Assembly: GCF_964340395.1 (NCBI RefSeq)
Contig: NC_135560.1
Coordinates: forward strand, 186,001-250,000
DNA length: 64,000 bases
Reading direction: 5' to 3'
Source of the DNA: Glandiceps talaboti
Taxonomy: Eukaryota; Hemichordata; Enteropneusta; Spengelidae
In this document: positions 23,929-36,339 of the stretch, in pieces
How the letters are laid out: every line of letters starts with the position of its first letter
How positions within the stretch are numbered: position 1 is the first letter of the stretch
The notes under the pieces: generated by a model
Seen by the model: only the letters and a program-made list of their open reading frames with translations
What the model was told of the DNA's origin: nothing
The model's database searches: none
Program-made: the position numbers and the translations under genes

Positions 23929-25319
23929 TTCTGAGCCCAAATGCATACTGGGATGGAAGTCGCCATTGCATTACAGCAGTACGACTCTTTCCAATTGTAG
24001 TTTGTCTAAGTCTACTCTTATTTCAACTTGTGATATCTCACACCTGGACATAAAGCTTACACATTTTCTGTTTATATGATAAGTGGTAAGAAATTTTTTT
24101 TTGTATTTAATATAGATGTATAGATGTAGTATTATGTCGCCATTTTACAGTTTACATTTAAAGTGCCTGGCTTTTCTACTAACTATAGTAAGTATAGGAA
24201 ATACGAGGCATGTTAGCACCGAGTTGCATTACCTACTAATACCATAGTTCCCTTTGGGTAGTAATTTGTTGATATTTATTAATATACGAATACATTCTCA
24301 TCTCTAGATTTTGCATGTACACCCGTATTCTTAACCAAACCAGGTCAAAATGTTCGTACCATGGTATTATGCAGATAAGTCTTCTCCGTAAAGACAAGAC
24401 AAAAACAATCAATCAACGTGTATACGCCAGCAGATTATATATTTAAAACCCAACTGTTAGGGCGGGGGGGGGGGGGGGCTTCTGCTGCCACATATGTGAT
24501 ACCGTTCATGTACCTATATTATGCTGCCAGAGTTAACGTTACTGGTGATAGAAATCAGATTTCGAGGTAAATACCATGGTACAAACAATGTGACATGGTT
24601 TTAGTGAGAATGCAAGTGTTTATTTGAAACTACGACTATGAGGATGCAATTGTATGATTAATATCATCAAGACATCACCGCAAAGGGAGCAAAAATGGTA
24701 TTACTAGGAAATGCAACACTGCACTGATGCGCCGTATTTTCCCCCCCAATATTTAGTTGTAAAATAGACCATACATGATACTTAAAGCTGTGCTGATATG
24801 TATAGATTTTGTAAAAAAAGCCAAACAGTTTCAGTCAGGAGAAGATCAATATCATGGGGAAGTTTTTTAAGAGTGTGATCAGAACTTCAGGTGGTACCAC
24901 ATGAAAGTTTTACTTTAAAGCAAGCACAGCTCTCCTCAATGTGTAACCAAAGTTGATAATATATTGTCGTCAGGTCAGACTTGTCCAATGTTATGTTTTG
25001 AAATTACATTTAATTGTTACACTGTACTTATAAAGTGGGCAACATGTTTGTTCTATAATGAATTAGTGTAGGAAACATGAAGAGAGCTATCATAAGATAA
25101 GAACACCTAACGGTAATGTATCTTTCATGTCCCGTACTTAATGAAGGCACAACTTAAATCCTAATCCTTCTCTAGAAAAGAAGGCTTTTTTGAGTAATGT
25201 TATTTGATCAGCAATCAACATTTAGAATTAAATAGAATTTTAGCCACAGTCCTTTTAATATAAAATAGTATTAATGGTGAAAATTTCATAAGAAGAATAG
25301 CACATTAATAGAATTTTTT
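23929..25319 (+). repeat. Spacer of the 2-kb tandem duplication, copy 1
   Basis: About 1.39 kb from TGAGCCCAAATGCATACTGG to ATTAATAGAATTTTTTCC, repeated almost exactly at 25903-27299. It holds a G run near 24462-24477. No gene seen. Confidence 0.9.
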
Positions 25320-25377
25320 CCGACTTCTGACTTCCGACTTCCGACTTCCGACTTCGGACTTCGGACTTCCGACTTCC

Positions 25378-25411
<34 letters not shown>

Positions 25412-25594
25412 TGACTTCCGACTTCCGACTTCGGACTTCCGACTTCCGACTTCGGACTTCGGACTTCGGACTTCCGACTTCCGACTTCCGACTTCCGACT
25501 TCGGACTTCGGACTTCGGACTTCCGACTTCCGACTTCGGACTTCGGACTTCGGACTTCTGACTTCCGACTTCGGACTTCGGACTTCGGACTTCC

Positions 25595-25635
<41 letters not shown>

Positions 25636-25643
25636 TGACTTCT

Positions 25644-25677
<34 letters not shown>

Positions 25678-25902
25678 TGACTTCCGACTTCGGACTTCTG
25701 ACTTCTGACTTCTGACTTCTGACTTCCGACTTCGGACTTCTGACTTCTGACTTCGGACTTCGGACTTCGGACTTCCGACTTCCGACTTCGGACTTCGGAC
25801 TTCGGACTTCTGACTTCTGACTTCCGACTTCCGACTTCCGACTTCGGACTTCTGACTTCTGACTTCTGACTTCGGACTTCGGACTTCGGACTTCTGACTT
25901 CT
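25320..25902 (+). repeat. 7-bp satellite array 2, unit GACTTCB
   Basis: About 83 copies, with runs of the same variant (for example CCCC, GGGGG) rather than random mixing. Confidence 0.95.
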
Positions 25903-27299
25903 GAGCCCAAATGCATACTGGGATGGAAGTCGCCATTGCATTACAGCAGTACGACTCTTTCCAATTGTAGTTTGTCTAAGTCTACTCTTATTTCAACTTG
26001 TGATATCTCACACCTGGACATAAAGCTTACACATTTTCTGTTTATATGATAAGTGGTAATTTTTTTTTTTGTATTTAATATAGATGTATAGATGTAGTAT
26101 TATGTCACCATTTTACAGTTTACATTTAAAGTGCCTGGCTTTTCTACCAAGTATAGTAAGTATAGGAAATACAACGAGGCATGTTAGCACCGAGTTGCAT
26201 TATCTACTAATACCATAGTTCCCTTTGGGTAGTAATTTGTTGATATTTATTAATATACGAATACATTCTCATCTCTAGATTTTGCATGTACACCCGTATT
26301 CTTAACCAAACCAGGTCAAAATGTTCGTACCATGGTATTATGCAGATAAGTTTTCTCCGTAAAGACAAGACAAAAACAATCAATCAACGTGTATACGCCA
26401 GCAGATTATATATTTAAAACCCAACTGTTAGGGCGGGGGGGGGGCTTCTGCTGCCACATATGTGATACCGTTCATGTACCTATATTATGCTGCCAGAGTT
26501 AACGTTACTGGTGATAGAAATCAGATTTCGAGGTAAATACCATGGTACAAACAATGTGACATGGTTTTAGTGAGAATGCAAGTGTTTATTTGAAACTACG
26601 ACTATGAGGATGCAATTGTATGATTAATATCATCAAGACATCACCGCAAAGGGAGCAAAAATGGTATTACTAGGAAATGCAACACTGCACTGATGCGCCG
26701 TATTTTTCCCCCAATATTTAGTTGTAAAATAGACCATACATGATACTTAAAGCTGTGCTGATATGTATAGATTTTGTAAAAAATTATGTATAGATTTTGT
26801 AAAAAAAGCCAAAGAGTTTCAGTCAGGAGAAGATCAATATCATGGGGAAGTTTTTAAGAGTGTGATCAGAACTTCAGGTGGTACCACATGAAAGTTTTAC
26901 TTTAAAGCAAGCACAGCTCTCCTCAATGTGTAACCAAAGTTGATATATTGTCGTCAGGTCAGACTTGTCCAATGTTATGTTTTGAAATTACATTTAATTG
27001 TTACACTGTACTTATAAAGTGGGCAACATGCATATGTTTGTTCTATAATGAATTAGTGTGGGAAACATGAAGAGAGCTATCATAAGATAAGAACACCTAA
27101 CTTTCATGTCCCGTACTTAATGAAGGCACAACTTAAATCCTAATCCTTCTCTAGAAAAGAAGGCTTTTTTGAGTAATGTTATTTGATCAGCAATCAACAT
27201 TTAGAATTAAATAGAATTTTAGCCACAGTCCTTTTAATATAAAATAGTATCAATGGTAAAAATTTCATAAGAAGCATAGCACATTAATAGAATTTTTTC
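25903..27299 (+). repeat. Spacer of the 2-kb tandem duplication, copy 2
   Basis: Matches 23929-25319 with few substitutions and small indels, such as a shorter G run near 26436 and a local duplication of TATGTATAGATTTTGTAAAA near 26765-26800. The duplication looks recent. Confidence 0.9.
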
Positions 27300-28011
27300 C
27301 GATTTCTGACTTCTGACTTCCGACTTCTGACTTCTGACTTCGGACTTCTGACTTCTGACTTCTGACTTCTGACTTCCGACTTCGGACTTCGGACTTCTGA
27401 CTTCTGACTTCTGACTTCGGACTTCGGACTTCTGACTTCTGACTTCTGACTTCCGACTTCCGACTTCGGACTTCGGACTTCTGACTTCTGACTTCGGACT
27501 TCGGACTTCCGACTTCCGACTTCCGACTTCGGACTTCGGACTTCCGACTTCCGACTTCGGTCTTCTGACTTCTGACTTCTGACTTCCGACTTCGGACTTC
27601 TGACTTCTGACTTCTGACTTCCGACTTCCGACTTCCGACTTCGGACTTCGGACTTCTGACTTCTGACTTCGGACTTCGGACTTCTGACTTCTGACTTCCA
27701 ACTTCCGACTTCCGACTTCGGACTTCTGACTTCTGACTTCTGACTTCCGACTTCGGACTTCGGACTTCTGACTTCTGACTTCGGACTTCGGACTTACTTC
27801 TGACTTCCGACTTCCGACTTCCGACTTCGGACTTCGGACTTCTGACTTCTGACTTCTGACTTCCGACTTCGGACTTCGGACTTCGGACTTCTGACTTCTG
27901 ACTTCCGACTTCCGACTTCCGACTTCTGACTTCCGACTTCCGACTTCTGACTTCCGACTTCCGACTTCTGACTTCTGACTTCCGACTTCTGACTTCCGAC
28001 TTCCAACTTAG
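27300..28011 (+). repeat. 7-bp satellite array 3, unit GACTTCB
   Basis: About 100 copies, with a few broken units (a shortened unit near 27795 and GACTTCCAAC near 27696). Its right edge is not flanked by the spacer sequence. Confidence 0.95.
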
Positions 28012-28623
28012 TGATTATTTAAAAAAATTTTTTAGCTTCTTTAAAAGTGGATATTGAGATGTTAAAGGGGGAATATGGAAGTCTTTCCTAACATTTTCAC
28101 AGCAACCACGACTAACTTTTGCCCAATCCATTTATAAAGTTTAATTTGCAGTGATGATGGAAGCATTGCATATAGCCCAACATTTTAAAAACTAAAGAAT
28201 ATTGTCAGAAATGTCAAGGCTGGAAGAAGCTGGTTCTCTGAACTACAACTTGCAGTCTCAAATTTATTTTTGTCATTATGGTATTAGTTATTCTTTAGCT
28301 TCATTTCCTACTATATTTCTTTTTAAATAGAGTTTTCATAAGTCACCACAAGAACTGAGCTACTTCCCTGTGTACCATCATTTGGACTGCATCTGATGTC
28401 AATCAACACATCAAAATATTGTAAGTATTTTGACCATATCACTTATTTTACATATATGTTGTACGCACATTTAACTTATACATTTTCAATTGGTATATTA
28501 CTTGTACCATTCAAAGATTACCAACATTCATTTTGAAGCCATTATGGAGTACTGGGGTAAATCGCTATAACAATAATTGCAATAATTAAGGATTATTTTT
28601 TTTCTGCTCTTTTGTATTCTCAG
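28012..28623. other. Region upstream of the integrase-like gene
   Basis: Unassigned. A possible non-coding 5' exon (about 28330-28422) is suggested by TAAATAG|AGTTTTC and AAATATT|GTAAGTATT, but it has no recognisable protein. Confidence 0.3.
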
Positions 28624-28934
28624 ATGTTTCCTGACTACACACCAGTAAAACATGGACAATGTGGAGGTGTTGATGACAGAGACAAACTGATAAAGAAATA
28701 TTTCAATGCATGTTATACCAATGCTGAAATTGTGGCTTCCTTGTCTCTTTTACATGGCAAGTTTTCCCTATGCACTACACTTTACTTTATGTTGTATACA
28801 ACATTGTCTATAGTAGATGCAGAATATTTGAAACATTAATGTGCAACATTGTTATATGTTGCAAGGGACATGTTTATACCCTAAAATCATAGATGACCTT
28901 AATAACGTTTCTACCCTTTGTGGTAGCTAGGTTA

Positions 28935-28995
<61 letters not shown>

Positions 28996-29070
28996 CACAT
29001 ATTATATAATATAATAATAATAATAATTAATATTATATAATAATAATTTTTACAATAATAATTAATTAAA

Positions 29071-29111
<41 letters not shown>

Positions 29112-30258
29112 GATAATAATAACAATAATAATAACAATAGATAATAATAATTGAACATATTTTTTTGAATAGGTGTTAGTATCAGCTTGAGACATCTGAA
29201 GCGCATCTTGAAAAAGTTTGGTTTGAGACGGAAGAAGACTATCAGCTTGTCAAATATAGAAACGGTAGTTGCAGCTATTGAGATGGAGCTAAATGGCAGT
29301 GGGGCTTGTATTGGTTATAGAGCCATGTGGAAAAGGCTGAAATTGAAGTATGGCTTATTAGTAAACAGGGATATAGTACTAGAATTGATGAATATACTTG
29401 ATCCTGATGGTATTGACAGACGTAAGAAGCACAGGCTCTTGAGAAGAAAATACGGGGCTGCAGGGCCAAATTTTATTTGGCACACTGATGGCTATGACAA
29501 ACTTAAACCATTTGGATTTGCTATACATGGTGCCATAGATGGATACAGCAGACGAATTTTATGGCTAGAAATTTCCTCAAGTAACAATGACCCTGGGATT
29601 ATTGCCAACTACTACCTCACCTGTGTGAAGCATGAAGGTGTTGTCCCAAGGACTTTGTGATGTGACCTTGGGACAGAAAATTCTCGTGTGGAGTACTTGC
29701 AGCCACTTTTTAGATGGTATGACAGTGATGATCTTGCCGGGCTCAACAGCTTCATGTATGGTAAAAGTACTTCCAACCAAAGGATTGAGGCTTGGTGGAG
29801 TATGATGAGACGACAAGGAGCTGACTGGTGGATCAAGTATTTTAAGGACCTGATAGACAGTGGACTGTATCACAATTATGACCCACTACATGTTGAATGT
29901 ATAAGATACTGACTGCTTCATGGGTATCTTGCATGATGAACTCAATAGTATTGCAATGGAGTGGAATCTTCATTATATTACCTCGAAGGCTAACTCCGAT
30001 AACGTGAAAGGCAAACCTGATATTCTTTATTACTTACCTGAGTTATCAGATTGCCACAACTATGGTACATGCATTGATGTAGACAGTGTTGATTTATGCA
30101 TTGATCTTTATGCTACCAAAGTGCCAGACCATGGATGCAGCCTTGAGTTCATACAGTTAGCAAATGAAGTTATGCCTGAACATGAAATGCCAACAACAGT
30201 AACTGAAGCAGAGACACTATTTATGGAATTGATTCATGCAGTTGAACACTATACCTGA
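28624..30258 (+). pseudogene. Integrase-like (rve-fold) gene, two exons, broken
   Basis: Exon A (28624-28756) encodes MFPDYTPVKHGQCGGVDDRD through ASLSLLHG. Exon B starts at 29173 (VSISLRHLKRILKKFGLRRK). The joined frame has a helix-turn-helix-like N-terminus, then a core with NFIWHTDGYDKLKPFGFAIH, IDGYSRRILWLEISS, CDLGTENSRVEYLQ and NQRIEAWWSMMRRQGADWW. D (HTDG), D (DLGTEN) and E (NQRIEAWW) fit an integrase DDE triad. Lesions: a TGA at 29658-29660 just before CDLGTEN, probably an old CGA Arg, and a small insertion near 29910, probably TGAC, that shifts the frame before FMGILHDELNSIAMEWNLHY. The last frame ends at 30258. Related intron-containing integrase-core genes are multicopy in marine animals. 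This copy is probably dead. Confidence 0.7.
28757..29172 (+). other. GC-AG intron of the integrase-like gene, holding (TAA)n
   Basis: The donor is CATG|GCAAGT and the acceptor TTTGAATAG|GTGTT. Using GC makes the phases match (1 to 1, Gly codon) and gives a continuous protein. It contains an impure TAA/ATAA microsatellite at about 28938-29150. Confidence 0.65.
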
Positions 30259-30359
30259 AATGGATTCTCATCTACTCATTAGCACAACTGAACTGATAAG
30301 GTTCAGAAGTGCTATAGGCATGGCAAGTGTCTGTGTGTGTGTTCATAGGTGTATGTAAA

Positions 30360-30790
30360 TTAAGATTTGTTCCATGGCATATTGATTCCATCAGTAATAT
30401 GCAAATTAGGGCTAAACATGTATCTTTTTGGTCAAATCTGTAATTCCAAAACTACTCAGCAGATTGGACTGAAATTTAATGGGGATGCATATGGGGGTGA
30501 ATTTTGGTCAAGAATTTATATCTCAAAAAGTACTCGATCAGTGAGACTGAAATTTGGTGAGAAGTTTCTGAGAATGTTATTCTGCAGATTTTCTTTCAAA
30601 TATTTTGACACAATTGGTTATAGCAACCATGACCACGCCCTTAGCAACAACCAAATGAAATTATATTTTGGTCAAATAACATCATCTGGTAGGTAAGTGA
30701 GTAAACATTCAAAAATGTATGTAAATATACCTAGCAACCTGACCATGCCCATAGCGACAGCTAAATGATCGCGTATATTGCAAAGATAAC
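30360..30790 (-). repeat. Dispersed repeat, reverse-oriented copy
   Basis: Reading the minus strand gives the two modules also seen at 42580-43260: a GTTGCTA-GGGCATGGT module and tandem units with GACCAAAA / CATCCCCAT words. No coding capacity. Confidence 0.6.
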
Positions 30791-32200
30791 AACATGGTTG
30801 GATAGGCAACTAGATAATCATTCAGCAAATGAACACCTATACCTAGCATGGATCAACATGTGGATGCACATTTTTAAAAACTGTGCAGTTGTGCTACAAT
30901 GCCATTGGCGCTATTTTTTTATGCACATTAATTTATTCTTGGATATAATGTTTCCATTGAGAGAAACAATGTTCAGGAGAAGCTATTGAATTTGTACTTC
31001 ACTACAGTGACTTATTTTTACCCTTTTGCTTTGGTTTGTCTACAAGCAAACTGAAATGACCAAAGTAATAACCGCTATTAGTGTTGTGAACAAAAATTTA
31101 GCTAAATTTAAATTTAAGTGTAATTACCTGTGCTAAATGTGGTAGTTACTAGCACTATCTAATATTTGTTCGATGATTGTAAATACTATAATTGTTAGTA
31201 CATCAAGAACATCCATGAAAAACAATTTCAGAATATTTTATTTCAATAAAATACAAAAATAAATATCAAGGAGATCACTTGTGTCATTGTTCATTGTCTA
31301 TAGTATACCAGAATTATCTGATTAACAATCAATTGTCATGAAAGCAAAACACTGGATGAAAGTTAAAATAACAACTAACATTTTCTTTGTAAAAACATAC
31401 CGTCATTAAGTGCAGTGTGCTTCCAGTTTAATAAGGGACTGGTCAGTTTCTTTGGGTGGGGGTGGGGGGTTTGTGACATTTGTTGACCTGATGACAAAAT
31501 CCCCCCCACACACACACCCTCACACACACACAAACACGGCAATGTTGAACCCAAGTGAAGTTGTGCTAACGAACAGTGATCAGCAGTTAGAAAGACTATA
31601 ATTATAAGTTCCCATCAATCTATTAACCTAGAGTAATTATACCTCTAATTATAAGTGATAGATTCCAAAACTGTGTATTCTGTAAACAAATATTAGAAAA
31701 ATGTACTGAAATCTATGTTGCTATCACAAAACTGCCAATTTGACCTATCATTAAATTTCAGCTCAATCACGGCAAGTAATTTGGAGTTAAAGTGTCAAAA
31801 CCACACAATTAGTCACATTTCAGTTGACACACTAACAGCCTACTGTCTTTGACTTTAAAAAATGAAATATTTACAATATCAATGATCTGGTCATCTACTA
31901 CACACTACTGAAAACATTATAACATTATATCACTCGGAACAACCCATCAGTTTCTGGTATAAGGTCTCCCCCCCCCCCCCCCATGTACACCAAACATCAA
32001 AGCAATCTGACTACCTGTTCCGGAGAAGAAGTTGAAAATATCTATTTGAACCAAAAATCTGCTAAAGTGTAAATTTACTCATATAAACTTGGCATGAACA
32101 AATCTGAATAGTCTCCCCATACCCCAAAAGGGACATGCAACCTACATATCAAAGCAATCCAACAGCCAGTTTCAGAGAAAGAAGATGAAAATAGAACAAA
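30791..32200. other. Intergenic, nothing recognised
   Basis: Contains short G, C and CA-rich runs (31455-31535, 31970-31981) but no gene. Confidence 0.5.
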
Positions 32201-32975
32201 CCTTTGTCAAAGACCCAACTGGTTAGTTGAATGCCAAATTTACTGTGTATATCTAAATTTGACCTTGAAGATGAAGAAGTCAAGGTCACAGGTCTATCTT
32301 AAGGGCAAAGGTGTATACATTTGAATGGTGTCTAAATGTAAAACTTTGAAAGTTATTGAATGATTTCCTATTTGACATTGAAGGTCAAGGTCAAAGCTTA
32401 GTGACCAGCTTGAAAGCTTACCTCAATAAATATAGGTGAAAACACTTGAATAATGTCTCTGGATACAAAACCTCTCAAGTTATTGAGCAATTTGCTACTT
32501 GAAGGTGGTGGTCTAGGTCAAAGGTCAAGTAAAAAAACAAAAAACCACCTTACCTTTGATAATATGGGTGTTGGCACCTGAATGGGGTCTCTGTACATTC
32601 AACTACATGAGTTCAAAACAAATTTTGGCTATTTGACCTTGAAAATGTTGGTCATGGTCAAAGTCTCATTAGAAAGCTTACCGTTGATAATATAAGGATA
32701 GACAGTTGAATGATGTCCGTATGTATCACGCGTTTGGAGATACATGGTAAAAAGTGAAAATCACAAATATGGCTGCCATTTTGCCATAAAGGTCGAGGTT
32801 GCAAATTTAAGTGACGTGCATATGTCCCACATAGTAAGTTACCTATGTGCCAACTTTGGTTGAAATAGGTTGATGCATGTGAAGATGTGAGGGTGCACAG
32901 ATGCACGCATGCACGGAACCCAATGTAATAGCCCCCCTCTGGGCATCGCCCGTTGGGGCTAAAAGTTGATGCACG
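32201..32975 (+). repeat. AGGTCA-rich dispersed repeat units, with a GGGCATCGCCCGTTGGGG end
   Basis: Five or so diverged units of about 100-150 bp. Each has TTTGACCTTGAA, a GGTCAAGGTCA-like word, AAGCTTACC, TTGATAATAT and a TGTCT/TGTATG block. The series ends in CTCTGGGCATCGCCCGTTGGGGCTAA (about 32936-32961). A second such end is at about 37645-37670, after further units. Confidence 0.65.
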
Positions 32976-33063
32976 ATCGACAGACGACAATGGAGAATCC
33001 ACCTAACCCTTCAGCTCTGCTCAGTTCTCGTTGACAGCAGAGCTAATATCATTATTTACACCT

Positions 33064-33272
33064 TTAGTCACAAAGAGCCCGTACTAATAAGAGTGCACAT
33101 GGTCTTTCCCTTGGATCATATTCAACGCACTTTCTTATGAGTTCACATACACTGTCCATGTTACATGATTTCTCTAGAAGCAGAATGGATTGAGGTTTAA
33201 TTTGCCTTTGCATAAGATCCTTCAGATCCTTGAGAGCATCACCATCTTCACCAGCATCACCATCTTCACCAG

Positions 33273-33328
<56 letters not shown>

Positions 33329-34725
33329 AGAGCCCATGCATCTTTACTTGTGAGCAACTCTAACAATGTTAATCCCAAAGACCACATATCTGAATTGACA
33401 GTGGCATGTTCGTTTCTCAAAAAACATTCCGGGGCCATATAAGATGGTGTTCCTTGGGTTGATTCTATTCCCATGGCAATACTGCGCTGCAGGGTCTGTT
33501 GCATTGCAGCTATTTTACTTATGCCCATGTCACATAGTTTCACAACCATGGTGTCCTTCGTGATGAGCACATTGGCTGGCTTTATGTCTTTATGTACGAT
33601 TCCATTGAAATGCAAATAGGAAACTGCCTGACATATCTGTTTTGCCACATGTACTTTATCCTGTATTTCACCAACACATGACTCATGAAAGAGAACATCT
33701 TCAAGATTAGGGCCATCTACGAATTCAGTAATTAAATACATCATGTGCTTTTCTGAAGCAAAGGCCATAAGTTGAACTATGTTGGGATGGTGTATTCTAC
33801 TGTGAACGATAGCTTCTCGTTTTACTACTGACTTGAAATATCTTGCATTTCTCACATTCAGTGCCTTGATAGCTACATCAGTGCCAGCCCAAGAACCTCT
33901 ATAGACAATACCAAAAGACCCCCTCCCTATTTCATCTTTTTTCTTGTATTTTACATCAGATATTTTTATTATTGGGATGTACCCCCCATCATTCTCACTT
34001 GTTGGATGGCCTTCATCTGCACAGGCCATTGCGGTATTTTCATGTTGTGAAGGATCTTCTTCTGGGTTGGCAATTTCTGGCAAATCATTTCTTTCTGCCT
34101 GCTGGGAACTGACATCAACTACTGTCACTATTTCTGATTCTTCCATCATGTCTTCAAAACACACTGACACACTATATGAGCCGGCCTGTGATATACCAAT
34201 ACAACAATGGTCAGAGTCTTTCATTATTATTGTTTCTTCTTTTTTCCAAGTGTATGTTGTCTGAGGTTTGTTGTGGCAGGATACCACCACACACAGTATG
34301 AGCTCATTGTCATCATAACCCCACACTTCATTTGGTCCATGGAGGATGATGTGTTCATTCTCCCCACCATTTGCCTGCGAGAAAACAAAGTCATTCTCTT
34401 TGCTATCAATACTGGATGATGGCTTCAAGTCAAGGTAGCATTTGTTAAGTTTATTTATTGACAGTACTTTGTAGTCATTCATGATTGGGTCAAAATCGTC
34501 TTCAGTGGTATTAATCTCTGGGTCAACCAAAGAACACAGCATCTTACACTCTGTCCTTGACAATGAAGATATTCGTGATATAACTTCTGCATAGCTTGAT
34601 TCTGTTTCTCTACAATAATTTACATCAATATCTGCTGAAGCTGTCATTCCCGATTTCACGGTCAATTTTCTGCACTGTCGTTTGGTCCTGCTCACATTAC
34701 AAGATGTTGCACTATCAGTGCCTTC
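33064..34725 (-). CDS. Ig-like plus protein kinase exon of the SAM-Ig-kinase gene
   Basis: Large last exon, at least 553 codons. After a Ser/Thr-rich start comes an Ig-like segment (NELILCVVVSC, TYTWKKEE, AGSYSVSVCFED) and then a kinase domain. The kinase has the Gly loop (EIGRGSFGIVYRG), VAIKALN with the Lys, a C-helix Glu (KREAIVH), HKDIKPANV (HRD variant), DMG instead of DFG, GTPSYMAPE and DMWSLGLTLLELL. All catalytic residues are present, so an active TKL/RIPK-like Ser/Thr kinase is likely. An 18-Asp tract from a GAT repeat sits after WSLGLTLLELLTSKDAWAL, between helices F and G. No signal peptide or membrane segment is seen, so it is probably cytosolic. The 5' edge is uncertain: the frame is open to 34875, and 34725 is the nearest acceptor (ACTCAG|GAAGG) that matches the phase of exon 4. 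Confidence 0.8.
33271..33326 (+). repeat. Coding trinucleotide repeat (ATC)n, encodes poly-Asp
   Basis: About 18 ATC units on the plus strand, GAT codons on the coding strand. The tract lies inside the kinase domain and is flanked by a second short repeat, (CATCTTCACCAG)n, encoding AGEDGD twice. Confidence 0.95.
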
Positions 34726-35672
34726 CTGAGTTGCTTTCACTTCTGATTTAGTACTTTTTGGAGTACTATGGTAAACTGGTTGGATCATGGATATATGTAC
34801 TAAAATGGTCACTCTATTAAAAAATATTGTTTTCCTAGATAAATTACAATTTAAGCCTAAAGACAGGATATTCAAGGTCAGTTTTAAATAGCAAGCTCAT
34901 CTCTAAAAGTATGGATGCATACACTTGAATTATGTCTATACTAGTATGTGCAAAACTTCAAAAGTAGAGTAAATTGCTTAATGATCTTAAATATGAATGC
35001 CTAGGTCAGTCTTATCAAGAAGTCATCACAGAAAACAATCCCCTCAATACTTTACTTTTGAGTGACAAACAGATGAATAAATTATTTTGTTGAATTTTGA
35101 CCTAGAAGGTAAAAAAGGCAGGGGTCAAAGGTAAAGATACTAAGAGAATGACCACCATCCATAGGGCAGGCAATAAATTGTGATATTGCCCTTGATATCA
35201 TATGTTATTATATAACTGTTACATACTGCTGGAGAGACACTTTGCCATGCCTATAGCATTACTGAACATCATATTTCAGTCACACTAAATGGAGATAATG
35301 GTGATAAATATGTATATTTCTCTTCTTCTGTATAATCTGTACACATGATTTAGAAGCAATAGGCAGCAAATAAATATAACAAAGTGTCTATTGCATATTG
35401 TTCATCAGATCACATTGCTTTGAACAATCCACAAACTTGACACACACACACACACACACACACACGCACGCACACACACAGATTGACAGACAACAACTTT
35501 CACATGCCTACAACACTACTGAAAACATATTAATTAAGCTGCACTAAGAAAGCCTTTTACTTCATGAGGAACAAACCAGTCACTAATGGTGATCATGAGC
35601 CGACATCAATGTGATATCTACACTATTACATAGAGTATCTATGACCTGTTAACCTTGTTTGAACATACTTAC

Positions 35673-35767
35673 AGTGTGCTTCTTATCTTTTCTAACATTT
35701 TGCTTCCTCGACCTTTCAAGGCCCTTTGTATTTTTTTCTCGTATGGCCTTCACCAGTTCTGAGATCC
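35673..35767 (-). CDS. SAM-Ig-kinase gene exon 4: basic linker
   Basis: Acceptor AAAGACAG|GGATCTC and donor CACACT|GTAAGT. It completes a Gly codon with exon 3 and leaves in phase 0, giving GISELVKAIREKNTKGLERS then RKQNVRKDKKHT. A charged, probably helical linker between the SAM-like and Ig-like domains. Confidence 0.65.
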
Positions 35768-36339
35768 CTGTCTTTTTTGTGTCTATTATGAACAAAATGT
35801 TTATAAACAGATTTTGTTTAATATATCATGGCAATATTGTAAGGATTGTATGACACAAATCAAGAGTGATTACTGCTGGCCAGTGTGTGGAAGTCTGAAT
35901 TTGAATACCAAAGGCATCAAAATAGGGTCTATGAATGTAGCCCTTCATCAATTTAATTGTCACGGCAACAAGTTGTCTATGTTCAAATTAGCCATAGCAC
36001 CAAGCAATCATGCATTTAATTGTTAACAGTGAGGTAATGGCCCATGGCCCATGACTATTATATAGAGCAAGACTGTGACACATGAGACTAGGTTAATCTG
36101 AAAATAAAATGGGTATTGATAATTTCATGGTGTCTAGCTGAATTGACAATTCAAAATAAGAAATCTTCACCAAAGACATATCCCCTCCCAAACAAGTCAC
36201 CTTTACTAATTCATATTCTAAAATTGATGACAAAATATGGCCACCATTCAGCTGAACGATTGTGAAGTCACAGAACAAAGTGATGTGCATACTGAACTAC
36301 AGTATCTGATAGTTGCACCAGGTTTGTTTGAAACTGATC

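Noticed and set aside
23683-23971. SEVRSQK-type open frames (also in 25255-25941, 27234-28006, 43493-44128)
   Set aside because: They arise in several frames at once from the 7-bp satellite, with no codon bias or independent start.
23736-28011. CRISPR-like array
   Set aside because: The repeats are 7 bp without spacers, in a eukaryotic context. This is a satellite.
33230-33442. Poly-Ser frame on the plus strand
   Set aside because: Shadow of the poly-Asp coding repeat of the kinase exon.
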